A stretch of DNA of 64,000 bases from Flavobacterium oncorhynchi (GTDB taxonomy: Bacteria; Bacteroidota; Bacteroidia; Flavobacteriales; Flavobacteriaceae), in NCBI RefSeq assembly GCF_002217355.1, contig NZ_MUHA01000021.1, forward strand, positions 1 through 64,000, in the 5' to 3' direction. The position numbers and the translations under genes are program-made. The notes beneath the pieces are model-generated. The model was not told the origin of the DNA. It searched no databases and saw only the letters and a program-made list of their open reading frames with translations. Below are positions 49,809 to 59,749 of this stretch, in pieces (the stretch's first letter is position 1; each line of letters starts with the position of its first letter).

Positions 49809-52800
49809 GTGAATTTTATCCAGTTAAAAAATACAATCTCCCTTCAAAAAGATAAAATAGTTTTGTCTGGTTTGGCGATGCTTTTCAGTATAAACATCAC
49901 AGCCCAAAACAATTTCCCAGATATCATCAAAACCAAAGAAGGAAAACTTTCTTTCACAACAGATAATCTAGGAAACCAAATTCCAGATTTTTCTTTTGCA
50001 GGATATAAAAACTCTGAAGTTGCCCTTCCAAATCTGGAGAACAAAATTTTTGTTTCTAAACAAGAAGAATATGCAACGCAGAAAATCCAAAACGCAATTG
50101 ATTATGTAAGTGCATTAAAACCAGATAAATCAGGATTTCGTGGAGCTGTTTTATTGGACAAAGGAACTTTCAAAATCAGCGGAACATTATACATTAGAAA
50201 ATCAGGAGTTGTTTTAAGAGGAAGTGGCAATTCGGAAAACGGAACCGTACTTTTAGGAACCGGATTAGAAAGAGAAGCTCTAATTAGAATTTTAGGTGAA
50301 AATGATAAAGCGTATAAAGACTCATTTGAATTTGCGAATGCTTATACACCACTTGGAACTCAGAAAGTCCAATTAAAAAACACATCAAAATTAAAAGTTG
50401 GAGACGAGATCGAAATTAGTAAACCCTTAACGGATAACTTCATTAAAGAAGTTAAGATGCAGGATTTCGGCGGAGAAACTTCTTGGATTGGCTGGAAAAA
50501 AGGAGACTGGATTACAACTTGGAATCGTGTCGTAACTAAGATCAACGGAAACGAAGTAACCGTAAATGCTCCAATCACAATGTCTTTGGATGATGTTTTC
50601 GGAACTTCAAAAGTAACCGTTTACTCATGGGCAGGAAGAATTGAAAATAACGGAGTTGAAAACATATTAATAAAATCAACTTACAATCCTTCAAACTTAA
50701 AAGACGAAGAACATAGATGGCAGGCAATCAGCATTGAAAACACCAGAAATGCTTGGGTAAAACAAGTTAATTTCAAACACTTTGCAGGAGGAGCCGTTAC
50801 GATTTTAAAAACAAGTCAGCAGATTACAGTTGAAGATTGTATTGCAACAGAACCGATTTCTGAAATTGCTTCTTTTAGAAGACATACTTTTTATACCGAA
50901 GGTCAGCAGACTTTATTTCAACGTTGTTATTCAGAATTTGGATATCATGATTTTGCCGTTGGCGGATTTGGGACAACAGGTCCAAATGCTTTCGTGCAAT
51001 GCGAATCACATTTACCATTCGAAAACAGCGGCGCAATTGGAAGCTGGGCAACAGGAGTTTTATTTGACATCGCTAATATCGACGGAAAAGCGTTAAGCTA
51101 CAACAACAGAGAACAAGGCGGAAGAGGCGCTGGATGGACAGCCGCTAATTCTGTAATCTGGGAATCATCAGCATCAAAAGTAGAATGTTATAGTCCGCCA
51201 ACAGCACAAAACTGGGCTTTTGGAGTTTGGGGACAATTTGGAGGAAACGGACATTGGAAAGACGTAAATGGACATATAAGCCCAAGAAGTTTATTCTACA
51301 CACAGTTAGAAGCCAGATTAGGAAAACTTCCAGTGCAGCCTTTTATCTACGATTTAGGTTCAGAACCCTCTTCAAGTCCGAGTATAGAAGTGGCTGCAGA
51401 ATTGACTAAAAATTCAGCAACAACCGCAAAAAGTTTACAAGAATGGATTGCAGAAGCTTCAAAAGCAAATCCGATTAATACAGACAGTAAAGGTTTAAAA
51501 AATGCAAACGATTTAAAAGCTGCATCAAATAAAACTGAAAAATCAACTTCTAAAATAACCACAGAAAATGGCTGGTTAACTTTTGACGGAAAAGTAATTG
51601 CTGGAAAAGAAACCAATGTAGCTTGGTGGAGAGGTGATTTAACCGATGATTTCGTAAATAAATCAACACCACACATCACTCGTTTTGTTCCGGGAAGAAC
51701 AGGAAACGGATTAACAGATAAAGTACAGGAAACGGTAGATTATTTGACTAAAAACAATATCGTTGCTTTAGAACATAATTACGGTTTATGGTACGACAGA
51801 AGAATGGATGATCACGAACGTGTTCGTCGAATTGATGACGATGTTTGGCCTCCGTTTTATGAACAGCCTTTCGCAAGAAGCGGAAAAGAGTTAGCTTGGG
51901 ATCATCTAAGTAAATATGATTTGACAAAGTTCAACGATTGGTACTGGAGCCGTTTAGCTCAGTTTGCAACGCTGGCAGAACCAAACGGAGAATTGTTAAT
52001 CAATCAGCAATATTTTCAGCACAACATTTTAGAAGCTGGAGCGCATTGGGCAAGTTCGCCTTGGCGTTCAGCAAATAATATCAACAGCACAGGATTTCCG
52101 GAGCCACCGCCTTACGCAGGAGACAAACGTATTTTTATGGCGGAGCAGTTTTATGATATTACCAATGCTCAAAGAAGAAAATTACACGAAGGGTTTATTA
52201 GAAAATCATTTGAGAACTTTCAGGAAAACAGTAACGTAATTCAGTTAACAAGTGCCGAATATACAGGTCCGTTGCATTTTATGGAATTCTGGCTAGACCA
52301 AGCCCAAAAATGGAAGGATGAAACTGGTAAAAAAGGTTTGATTGGTTTAAGCGCTACAAAAGATGTGCAAGATGCCATTTTAGATGACACCAAAAGAGTA
52401 AAAACCGTTGATGTAATCGACATTCGTTATTGGTATTATAAAGAAGATGGTTTTGCTTATGCACCGCAAGGAGGCGTAAACTTAGCACCAAGACAACATG
52501 CAAGAAAACTGAAAACAGGAAAAGAAACGGATAATCAGGTGTATCGTGCTGTTCGTGAATACCGAGAAAAATATCCTGATAAAGTCATTTTATATTCAAC
52601 AGACGGTTCTTCAAGATTTGGATGGCCGGCTTTAATGGCGGGTGCTTCATTGCCAAACATTCCGAAAATCGAATTGCCTCAGTTTTATGATGCTTTAAGC
52701 GAAATGAAATTAGTTGACGGAAATATGTTTTCAGACAATCTTTGGAAGTTAGAAAATAAAGGGAAAAGTTATCTTTTTTACTTGAAAAATGACCAAGATA

Positions 52801-52961
52801 TCACAATCGATTTATCAAATGAAAAGGGAACATTTGAAGTATTTGCAATCAATGCAGCAACAGGAAATATAACAAAAAAAGCTAACATCAGCGGAGGAAA
52901 ACAAGTGACAATCCCACAAGCTGAAATAAAAGAAAAAGTGCTTTTTGTAATGAAAAAGTAA
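49809..52961 (+). CDS. beta-helix domain fused to a DUF6298-like TIM-barrel domain
   Basis: A 1050-residue protein. The start is GTG, the only usable start after an in-frame stop at 49794; the next Met (24) would cut into the signal peptide, which ends NITAQ near 33. Residues about 80-510 are a right-handed beta-helix of the pectate-lyase type (FRGAVLLDKGTFKISGTLYI, GVVLRGSG, WAFGVWGQFGGNG). A Ser/Lys-rich linker (530-590) leads to a second catalytic-looking domain (600-1050): WWRGDLTDDF, VALEHNYGLWYDRR, QLTSAEYTGPLHFMEFW, IRYWYY. This half matches DUF6298. The two parts suggest a bifunctional pectin enzyme; activities unknown. Confidence 0.7.
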   Translation: MNFIQLKNTISLQKDKIVLSGLAMLFSINITAQNNFPDIIKTKEGKLSFTTDNLGNQIPDFSFAGYKNSEVALPNLENKIFVSKQEEYATQKIQNAIDYVSALKPDKSGFRGAVLLDKGTFKISGTLYIRKSGVVLRGSGNSENGTVLLGTGLEREALIRILGENDKAYKDSFEFANAYTPLGTQKVQLKNTSKLKVGDEIEISKPLTDNFIKEVKMQDFGGETSWIGWKKGDWITTWNRVVTKINGNEVTVNAPITMSLDDVFGTSKVTVYSWAGRIENNGVENILIKSTYNPSNLKDEEHRWQAISIENTRNAWVKQVNFKHFAGGAVTILKTSQQITVEDCIATEPISEIASFRRHTFYTEGQQTLFQRCYSEFGYHDFAVGGFGTTGPNAFVQCESHLPFENSGAIGSWATGVLFDIANIDGKALSYNNREQGGRGAGWTAANSVIWESSASKVECYSPPTAQNWAFGVWGQFGGNGHWKDVNGHISPRSLFYTQLEARLGKLPVQPFIYDLGSEPSSSPSIEVAAELTKNSATTAKSLQEWIAEASKANPINTDSKGLKNANDLKAASNKTEKSTSKITTENGWLTFDGKVIAGKETNVAWWRGDLTDDFVNKSTPHITRFVPGRTGNGLTDKVQETVDYLTKNNIVALEHNYGLWYDRRMDDHERVRRIDDDVWPPFYEQPFARSGKELAWDHLSKYDLTKFNDWYWSRLAQFATLAEPNGELLINQQYFQHNILEAGAHWASSPWRSANNINSTGFPEPPPYAGDKRIFMAEQFYDITNAQRRKLHEGFIRKSFENFQENSNVIQLTSAEYTGPLHFMEFWLDQAQKWKDETGKKGLIGLSATKDVQDAILDDTKRVKTVDVIDIRYWYYKEDGFAYAPQGGVNLAPRQHARKLKTGKETDNQVYRAVREYREKYPDKVILYSTDGSSRFGWPALMAGASLPNIPKIELPQFYDALSEMKLVDGNMFSDNLWKLENKGKSYLFYLKNDQDITIDLSNEKGTFEVFAINAATGNITKKANISGGKQVTIPQAEIKEKVLFVMKK

Positions 52962-52970
52962 AAAAGGGGT

Positions 52971-53190
52971 TTGCCACGAATTCACGAATTAATCAGATTA
53001 AATAGAGAATAAAATCTGCTGAATCTGCTCAAATCTGCGAGAGAAAAATTTCACACAGATTTAAAAAAGATTTAAGCAGATTTAGCATATTTTTTTAAAT
53101 TTTAATCTGCACAAATCTGCCAAAATCAGCAGAATCTACGTGAAATAAAACACAAAGATTATAAAAAAATAATTCGTGAATTCGTGGCAA
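52971..53190. repeat. perfect 20-bp inverted repeat enclosing CGCAGATTT elements
   Basis: Bases 52971-52990 and 53171-53190 are perfect complements (core GCCACGAATTCACGAATT). They enclose several CAGATTTAGCAGA / TCTGCxAAATCTGCGAG repeats (53011-53150). The nested arrangement could form a very long stem. No gene is seen. Confidence 0.8.
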
Positions 53191-53227
53191 CCAAACCAAA
53201 AAAACATAAATTCAAAAACAAACCAAA

Positions 53228-54631
53228 ATGGATCTGAAAATTAAATCTTTATACGCTCTTAGTATAGGCTTTCTGTTAACAGCACAAAGCGGATTTTCGC
53301 AATCTGCTAAAACAAAAGCATCTCTGCCTGAAATCAAAGTTTCTAAAAATCAGCATTATTTTGTTACCGAAAACGAAAAACCATTTTTCTGGCTTGGCGA
53401 CACAGGCTGGCTGGCATTCGGTAAATTGGATAGAGCTGGAATTGATCTATATTTTAAAGACAGAAAAGAAAAAGGATTCAACGTTGTTCAGGTAATGGTT
53501 TTGCATAATATAAATGCAGTTAACATTTATGGCGATGCCGCTTTAATTAACGAGGATGTTTCAAAACCATTGACTACATCAGGAAATGATTTCAAAGATG
53601 CAAAGCAATACGACTACTGGGATCACGTAGATTACACTTTAGACGTGGCTCAGAAAAACGGAATTTATGTAGCAATGGTTCCAGTTTGGGGAACCAACGT
53701 TTCAAAAGGAAATAAAGTAAGTAAAGAACAAGCAATTGTTTACGCTAAGTTCTTGGCTGACAGATATAAAAATAGAACCAATATAATTTGGTTAAACGGA
53801 GGAGATACACACGGAAATGAGTTTATGGATATCTGGAATGCTATCGGAAATACTTTAAAAACCAACAATCCAAACCAATTAGTAACTTTCCACCCTTTCG
53901 GTAGAACTGATTCTTCCGAGAATTATCATAATGAAAAATGGTTAGATTTTAATATGTTCCAATCAGGACACAGAAGATACGATCAGGATTCAGTCAAAAC
54001 GAATTTCAAAGAAGACAATTACAAATTTGTTCTCAGAGATTTCGAATTAAAACCAACAAAACCTACACTTGACGGAGAACCATCTTACGAAGGAATTCCA
54101 CACGGTTTACACGACACACTTCAGCCAAAATGGACCGCAAACGATGTTCGCCGTTACGGATATTGGTCGGTTTTATCTGGTGGTGCAGGTTATACGTACG
54201 GACATAACGCTGTAATGCAAATGTTCAGAAAAGGCGATAAACCAGCTTACGGAAACAAAGAATTATGGACATCAGCCATCAATGCACCTGGAGCAAAACA
54301 AATGGTTTATATTAAGAAATTAATGGAAGAAGTGCCATTCTTAGAAGGAGTTCCAGATGTTTCTTTAGTGGTGAATCAAGGCGAGAAATACGATTATATT
54401 CCAGCCGTAAGAGGAGAAAAATACGCTTTATTATACACTTACAACGGAAGAATAATAGAAGTAAAACTTGGAAAAATTTCTGGAGATAAATTCGAAGCGA
54501 CTTGGTACAATCCAAGAAATGGCAAGAAAACAAAAATTGGAACATTTGATAATAAAGGAACTCAAAATTTTCAACCAGAAGGGAAAAAAGAAGATGGTAA
54601 TGACTGGGTTTTGATTTTGAGATCAAAGTAA
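53228..54631 (+). CDS. GH140-like (DUF4038) apiosidase-type glycosidase
   Basis: A 467-residue secreted protein (signal ending SGFSQ, residue 25). The TIM barrel opens FFWLGDTGWLAFGKL. NIIWLNGGDTHG has Asp193 and LDGEPSYEGIP has Glu284; these match the Asp acid and Glu nucleophile I recall for the Bacteroides GH140 enzyme (alignment from memory). YGYWSVLSGGAGYTYGHNAV is another family motif. The C-terminal 85 residues form a small beta-domain of the collagenase-associated type. GH140 cleaves the apiose-galacturonic acid linkage of rhamnogalacturonan II. The DUF4038 superfamily is broader than GH140, so specificity is likely but not certain. Confidence 0.8.
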   Translation: MDLKIKSLYALSIGFLLTAQSGFSQSAKTKASLPEIKVSKNQHYFVTENEKPFFWLGDTGWLAFGKLDRAGIDLYFKDRKEKGFNVVQVMVLHNINAVNIYGDAALINEDVSKPLTTSGNDFKDAKQYDYWDHVDYTLDVAQKNGIYVAMVPVWGTNVSKGNKVSKEQAIVYAKFLADRYKNRTNIIWLNGGDTHGNEFMDIWNAIGNTLKTNNPNQLVTFHPFGRTDSSENYHNEKWLDFNMFQSGHRRYDQDSVKTNFKEDNYKFVLRDFELKPTKPTLDGEPSYEGIPHGLHDTLQPKWTANDVRRYGYWSVLSGGAGYTYGHNAVMQMFRKGDKPAYGNKELWTSAINAPGAKQMVYIKKLMEEVPFLEGVPDVSLVVNQGEKYDYIPAVRGEKYALLYTYNGRIIEVKLGKISGDKFEATWYNPRNGKKTKIGTFDNKGTQNFQPEGKKEDGNDWVLILRSK

Positions 54632-54644
54632 GATAAGAGTTTAG

Positions 54645-54935
54645 AAACCTGACAGGTTTTTAAAACCTGTCAGGTTTAAACAATAGCATTTACACACAAT
54701 CTTGTCATTTCGATGAAGGAGAAATCTCTGTTAGTAGCTCGACAAAGATTGGAGATTCACTTTATGGAGTTTCTTGCGAGGATTTCTCCTTACGTCGAAA
54801 TGACAAAAAATGCGAATAATAAAACTCTCGCAGATTTTACAGATAAAGCAGATAAAATCATTTTAATCTGTGATCCCGATAGCTATCGGGAGTGGTAAAA
54901 AATAAATCTGCACAATCTGCCAAATCTGCGAGAGA
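54645..54935. repeat. 321-base gap with four repeat types
   Basis: A perfect AAACCTGACAGGTTTT / AAAACCTGTCAGGTTT hairpin (54645-54677), which may terminate the GH140-like transcript. Then a GTCATTTCGA-family element (54702-54807), a CGCAGATTT element (54826-54935), and within it a perfect TCCCGATAGCTATCGGGA palindrome (54874-54891). No gene is present. Confidence 0.85.
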
Positions 54936-54952
54936 ACAAAAAAAACACAACT

Positions 54953-56521
54953 ATGAAAAACATACTAATAATACTCTGCTTCATAACGGGATTAAACACC
55001 ACTTTCGCAAACGACGGCTGGCTAAACATCTTAAATGAAGGCGGAAACAACAAAGGAATAAAATGCACCCAAGCCATTCAGAATGCTATTGAAAAAGCAT
55101 CTAAAAATGGCGGAGGAACCATCTTTTTCCCTGCTGGACAATACTTAACTGGAGCTTTAACATTAAGAAGCAACATCACGATTCACTTAGATTCAGGAGC
55201 ACTTTTAAAATTTTCAGAGAACTTCGATGATTTTCTTCCTTACGTAGAAATGCGTTACGAAGGAATTGTAATGAAAAGTTTCCAACCGTTATTTTATGCA
55301 AAAGATGTAGAAAATATCACAATCACAGGAAGAGGTGTAATCGACGGACAAGGAAAAGCATGGTGGAACGAAGTCTACAGAATCGAAACGGCCAAAGAAC
55401 CACTTCCTCCAACAAAATACCAAACGATGTGGGAAGAACAAAATAAAGGTCTTTACACAGAACCCTATTACAAAAGAACGGTTGATAAGAAATTCTTCAG
55501 ACCTTCTTTTTTTCAGGCTTACAACTGCAAAAATATTTTAATTGAAGGCGTAACTTTTCAAAACTCGCCTTTTTGGACAATCAATCCTGAATTTTGCGAT
55601 AATGTAACCGTTACTGGAATCTCAATTTTTAATCCACATTCGCCAAATACAGACGGAATTAATCCTTCTTCTTGTACCAATGTTCACATTTCAAATTGCC
55701 ATATCAGCGTTGGCGACGATTGCATCACAATCAAATCAGGAAGAGATGGCGACGGACGTAAATACGGAAAAGCAACAGAAAATGTTACGATTACCAATTG
55801 CACCATGTTAAGTGGTCACGGTGGCGTTGTTATTGGAAGCGAAATGTCGGGCGGAATCAAGAAAATCACAATATCCAACTGTGTTTTTGACGGAACAGAC
55901 CGTGGAATCCGTATTAAAGCGGCACGTGGAAGAGGCGGAGTTGTAGAAGATATTCGTGTTGACAATATTGTCATGAAAAACATTAAAGAAGAAGCTATTG
56001 TTTTGAGTCTTTTTTATGATAAAGGAACGCAAGTTGAACCCGTAACCGAAAAAACGCCTATTTTCAGAAACATTCACATGAGCAATATTACGGCTTCAAA
56101 CGTAAACAAAGCGGGGCAGATACTTGGAATTACTGAAATGCCAATTCAAAATATCACGTTCTCTAACATCAATATGGACGGAAAAGAAGGTTTTACAGTA
56201 AGTACAGCGACAGATGTTGAATTTCATGATGTAAAAGTGAATGCAACAATTGGTTCTTCTTTCAAAATATCAGATTCTAAAAATGTGATTTTAGACAATG
56301 TTGGATCTTCAACGCCAATAAAAGATGTTCCGGTTATTAAATTAGAAAATGTTTCAAATGTGCTGATCAACAATAATTTTCCATTTAATCCAACCGATAT
56401 TTTTATCGAAGCGGATGGAAAAGACACTAAAAACATTTTCCTAAAAAATAATGTTTTAAACAACGTAACAACGAAAATAAAAAAAGGAGCTTCTTTAGAT
56501 AAAAAAGCAATTACAGAATAG
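54953..56521 (+). CDS. GH28 polygalacturonase
   Basis: A 522-residue secreted protein with a signal ending TTFAN (residue 20). All GH28 catalytic positions are intact: Asp234 in NTDG, Asp255-Asp256 in VGDDC, His289 in SGHGG, and Arg320/Lys322 in RIKA. Helix repeats (NVTITNC, KKITISNCVF, IRNI-type) extend to the C-terminus. It keeps the classic NTDG, whereas the GH28 at 6293 has NGDG, so the two are separate lineages. The insertion AKEPLPPTKYQTMWEEQ (about 155-175) suggests exo-action or rhamnogalacturonan specificity. It is followed closely by a GH43-like gene. Confidence 0.92.
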   Translation: MKNILIILCFITGLNTTFANDGWLNILNEGGNNKGIKCTQAIQNAIEKASKNGGGTIFFPAGQYLTGALTLRSNITIHLDSGALLKFSENFDDFLPYVEMRYEGIVMKSFQPLFYAKDVENITITGRGVIDGQGKAWWNEVYRIETAKEPLPPTKYQTMWEEQNKGLYTEPYYKRTVDKKFFRPSFFQAYNCKNILIEGVTFQNSPFWTINPEFCDNVTVTGISIFNPHSPNTDGINPSSCTNVHISNCHISVGDDCITIKSGRDGDGRKYGKATENVTITNCTMLSGHGGVVIGSEMSGGIKKITISNCVFDGTDRGIRIKAARGRGGVVEDIRVDNIVMKNIKEEAIVLSLFYDKGTQVEPVTEKTPIFRNIHMSNITASNVNKAGQILGITEMPIQNITFSNINMDGKEGFTVSTATDVEFHDVKVNATIGSSFKISDSKNVILDNVGSSTPIKDVPVIKLENVSNVLINNNFPFNPTDIFIEADGKDTKNIFLKNNVLNNVTTKIKKGASLDKKAITE

Positions 56522-56600
56522 ATTATAATAACAGAGATTTCACGAATTTACACCAATTTGGTTTGTGATAATTCATGAAATTAGTGTTCAATTTTATATC

Positions 56601-57518
56601 ATGAAAAAAATATTCACCATACTGACCCTTTCGCTTTTTGCGATTAGTTATTCACAGAAAAAGAAAGACTTATATCTTTTTACGTCGTTTAGAGAACCCG
56701 CAACTGAAGGTTTGTATTTAGCATACAGCGAAGACGGTTACAATTGGAAAGGGTTAGAAGGCTCATTTTTAAAACCCGAAATCGGTGCCAGTAAAATCAT
56801 GCGTGATCCGTCGATGACAAAAGGAGCAGACGGAACCTATCACATGGTTTGGACAACCGACTGGAAAGGCGGAAACGGTTTTGGTTACGCAAGCTCAAAA
56901 GACTTGATTCATTGGTCAGAACAGCAATATATTCCTGTGATGAAGAATGAGCCAGAAGTTGTAAACGTTTGGGCGCCTGAAATTTTTTATGATGATGTAA
57001 AAAAAGAATACATTATTATTTGGGCATCAACAATCCCATTCCGATTTGAAAAAGGAGTTGAAGAAGAGAAAAACAATCACCGAATGTATTATGTAACGAC
57101 GAAAGATTTCAAGACTTTTTCAGATACAAAATTATATTACGAACCAGGTTTCAGCGTAATCGATTGTGTGATTGTCAAAAAAGGAAAAAAAGACTATGTT
57201 TTGGTTTTGAAAGACAACACAAGACCCATGCGTAACATAAAAGTAGCTTTCGGAAAATCGCCTTTAGGTCCGTTTGAAAAACCTTCAAAACCTTTAACCG
57301 AATATTTATCAGAAGGACCAACGGTGGTGAAAGTCGGTAAAAACTGGCTCTTATATTATGACAATTATGGTTCAAAAAATTATAAAGCGTTAAGCACAAC
57401 AGATTTTGTTGATTTCGAAGACGTTTCATCAAAAATAAACCTTCCCGAAGGACATAAACACGGAACGATTACAACAATCTCTACAGACGTTTTAAAAGGA
57501 TTAATAGAAAGAAAATAA
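56601..57518 (+). CDS. GH43-like glycosidase
   Basis: From ATG 56601 (the frame extends to a GTG at 56565) it has 305 residues and a signal ending ISYSQ. A single five-bladed propeller shows MRDPSMTKGADGTYHMVWTTDW, VNVWAPEIFYDDVKKEYIIIWAS, VIDCVIVKKGKKDYVLVLKD and SEGPTVVKVGKNWLLYYDNY. Acidic residues in RDPS, APEIFYD and SEGP match the three-carboxylate layout of GH43. These enzymes usually act on arabinose, xylose or galactose side chains. The sub-family is not clear. It starts 79 bases after the GH28 stop, so the two are probably co-expressed. Confidence 0.8.
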   Translation: MKKIFTILTLSLFAISYSQKKKDLYLFTSFREPATEGLYLAYSEDGYNWKGLEGSFLKPEIGASKIMRDPSMTKGADGTYHMVWTTDWKGGNGFGYASSKDLIHWSEQQYIPVMKNEPEVVNVWAPEIFYDDVKKEYIIIWASTIPFRFEKGVEEEKNNHRMYYVTTKDFKTFSDTKLYYEPGFSVIDCVIVKKGKKDYVLVLKDNTRPMRNIKVAFGKSPLGPFEKPSKPLTEYLSEGPTVVKVGKNWLLYYDNYGSKNYKALSTTDFVDFEDVSSKINLPEGHKHGTITTISTDVLKGLIERK

Positions 57519-57531
57519 AAGATAATGCCAC

Positions 57532-57715
57532 TCCCGATAGCTATCGGGATTCACAGATTAAAATGATTTTTTATAATATTTAATAATTTTAAAAAAAAAT
57601 CTGCGTAATCTGCAAAATCTGCGAGAGTAATTTTTCTTTCCCGCAGATTTTGCAGATCAAGCAGAAAAATAAAACAAAAAAATCTTTTTAATCTGTGTAA
57701 TCTGTGGCAAAAAAA
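57532..57715. repeat. TCCCGATAGCTATCGGGA palindrome and CGCAGATTT element
   Basis: A perfect 18-base palindrome (57532-57549) follows the GH43-like stop by 13 bases and recurs exactly at 54874. It is followed by a CGCAGATTT-family element (57599-57666) and a trailing AATCTGTGTAATCTGTGGC tract. No gene is seen. Confidence 0.8.
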
Positions 57716-57725
57716 TAAAATACCA

Positions 57726-59588
57726 ATGATTACTTTCCAAGACATAAAAACCAACATCATTACAGCCACAATCTTTTTAGTTTGCACTGCTGTAAAGGCG
57801 CAGAACGATACTGTGCGATATGTTGGTAAAACACTTTCAAACATTGATTACCATCACGGACAGTTAAGTCCAGCAGTTGGCGTTCACGCCACACAAATCA
57901 TGCGTGCGAGCCGTGAACATCCTGAAAAAGCAGATGGATTTGGTTGGACATACAATCACCAGCCGATGATGGCATATTGGAATAATACCTTTTATCTGCA
58001 TTATTTAAGCGATCCCTCTGGCGAACATATTCCGCCAAGCCAGACTTTTATTATGAATTCTAAAGATGGCGTAACATGGACAAAACCAGAAGTTATTTTC
58101 CCTATTTACCGCATTCCTGACGGATGGAAAAAAGAAGGAGTTGAAGGCGTTGCGAAAAACTTAGATGCGATTATGCACCAAAGAATGGGATTTTATACTT
58201 CAAAAGACAACAGACTTTTTGCTTTAGCGTATTATGGAATTGCAATGGATGAAAAAGACGATCCAAATGACGGAAAAGGAATTGGACGTGTCATTCGTGA
58301 AATCAAGAAAGACGGAAGTTTTGGCGAAATTTATTTCATTAGATACAACAAAACTTGGGACAAATCGAAATCGAAATTTCCATTTTATACCACATCAAAA
58401 GACAAAGGTTTGAAAAAAGCCTGCGAAGAAATTTTATCAGAACCATTAGTTTTACAGCAATGGGTAGAGGAAGCCGATCGTGACGATGAATTGATTCCGT
58501 TACAGAAGCCATACAAAGCATTTAGCTATTACCATTTACCAAACGGAAATGTAGTAGGTTTATGGAAACATGCTTTAACTTCAATCAGCAAGGATGGTGG
58601 AAAATCTTGGGATTATATGCCACTTCGTGCTCCGGGATTTGTAAACAGCAATGCAAAAATCTGGGGACAAAAAACGTCAGACAATCGTTATGCGACACTT
58701 TATAATCCTTCAGAATATCGCTGGCCATTGGCTATTTCAACAAGTGACGACGGTTTAAATTATAAAGATTTATTATTGGTTCACGGAGAGGTAAGTCCAA
58801 TGCGTTATGGTGGAAATTACAAATCGGCTGGCCCTCAATATGTTCGTGGAATTACGGAAAAGAATGGAACTCCGCCAGACGGAAAAATCTGGGTGGGTTA
58901 CAGCGTGAACAAAGAAGATATTTGGGTGGCATCGATTCCCGTTCCTGTTACTTCTGTGGTTACCGAAAATGTAAATGATGTTTTCAATAATCTTCCTGAC
59001 GGACAAGAGTTAAAGTTATGGAATACCTACGATCTTTCTTGGGCATCAACAAAAATCGAAAAGAAAGCCGATGGTAAAAAATGGCTGACTTTAAGAGATA
59101 AGGATTATTTTGATTATTCCCGTGCTGAAAGAGTAATTCCTTTCGCATCAAAAATGGAAGCCGTTTTCACAGTAAAACCAGAGCAAAACAATCATGGTTT
59201 ATTACAGATTGAATTCCAAAATAAACAAGGTTTACCATCGGTAAGATTGATTTTTGATTCGGATGGAGAATTAAAGGTAAAAAATGGTGCACGTTTGAGT
59301 TCGGTTACAAAATACGAAGCAAACAAAGCATATACAATCACAGTTAAATTAGATGCTAAAAACCGTCAGTACACTATAAAAGTAAACGATGGAAAAGAAT
59401 CAACAAAGATATTTTATGCGCCAACAGACGGTTTTGAGCGAATCATGTTCCGCACAGGAGAGCAGAGACATTCACCAAACCCAGATACAGCGCCAGACAC
59501 AGATGATTACGACGATCTGCCTCAAACCGGAAAATTAATCCCAGAAACAGTATTCAATATAGAATCTTTGGTAACTAAAAAATTATAA
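57726..59588 (+). CDS. sialidase-like beta-propeller protein, unassigned glycosidase
   Basis: A 620-residue secreted protein (signal ending CTAVKAQ, residue 26). Residues 30-405 form a six-bladed BNR-type propeller: MMAYWNNTFYLHYLSDPSG, FIMNSKDGVTWTKPEVIF, MGFYTSKDNRLFALAYYG, TSISKDGGKSWDYM, LAISTSDDGLNYKDL. The DYHHGQLSPAVGVH stretch near the start is distinctive. Residues 430-610 look like a beta-sandwich (a lectin or laminin-G fold), ending in an Asp-rich segment (PDTAPDTDDYDD) that may bind calcium. It is not a canonical sialidase: the arginine triad is not evident. I recognise the family as recurrent in Bacteroidetes pectin loci but cannot name its activity. Confidence 0.6.
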   Translation: MITFQDIKTNIITATIFLVCTAVKAQNDTVRYVGKTLSNIDYHHGQLSPAVGVHATQIMRASREHPEKADGFGWTYNHQPMMAYWNNTFYLHYLSDPSGEHIPPSQTFIMNSKDGVTWTKPEVIFPIYRIPDGWKKEGVEGVAKNLDAIMHQRMGFYTSKDNRLFALAYYGIAMDEKDDPNDGKGIGRVIREIKKDGSFGEIYFIRYNKTWDKSKSKFPFYTTSKDKGLKKACEEILSEPLVLQQWVEEADRDDELIPLQKPYKAFSYYHLPNGNVVGLWKHALTSISKDGGKSWDYMPLRAPGFVNSNAKIWGQKTSDNRYATLYNPSEYRWPLAISTSDDGLNYKDLLLVHGEVSPMRYGGNYKSAGPQYVRGITEKNGTPPDGKIWVGYSVNKEDIWVASIPVPVTSVVTENVNDVFNNLPDGQELKLWNTYDLSWASTKIEKKADGKKWLTLRDKDYFDYSRAERVIPFASKMEAVFTVKPEQNNHGLLQIEFQNKQGLPSVRLIFDSDGELKVKNGARLSSVTKYEANKAYTITVKLDAKNRQYTIKVNDGKESTKIFYAPTDGFERIMFRTGEQRHSPNPDTAPDTDDYDDLPQTGKLIPETVFNIESLVTKKL

Positions 59589-59749
59589 TGATTTTTACCA
59601 TTAAGAGATTAAGAAAATTAAGGCAGGATGTTTAATTAGACTTATCTTGAGAGCATAAAGCTTTGAGAACGAAAAATGAACGTAACTGAATGCTTAATGA
59701 ACTTAAGACAAAGTTTCCATCTAGTGAGCTTAATTGACTTAATATCTTA

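Noticed and set aside
54713..54898. Small plus-strand ORF of 61 codons
   Set aside because: It lies wholly within the GTCATTTCGA and CGCAGATTT repeat elements; its codons are dictated by the palindromes.
57551..57844. Minus-strand ORF of 97 codons
   Set aside because: It spans an intergenic repeat and the antisense of the start of the propeller gene, with no recognisable protein features.
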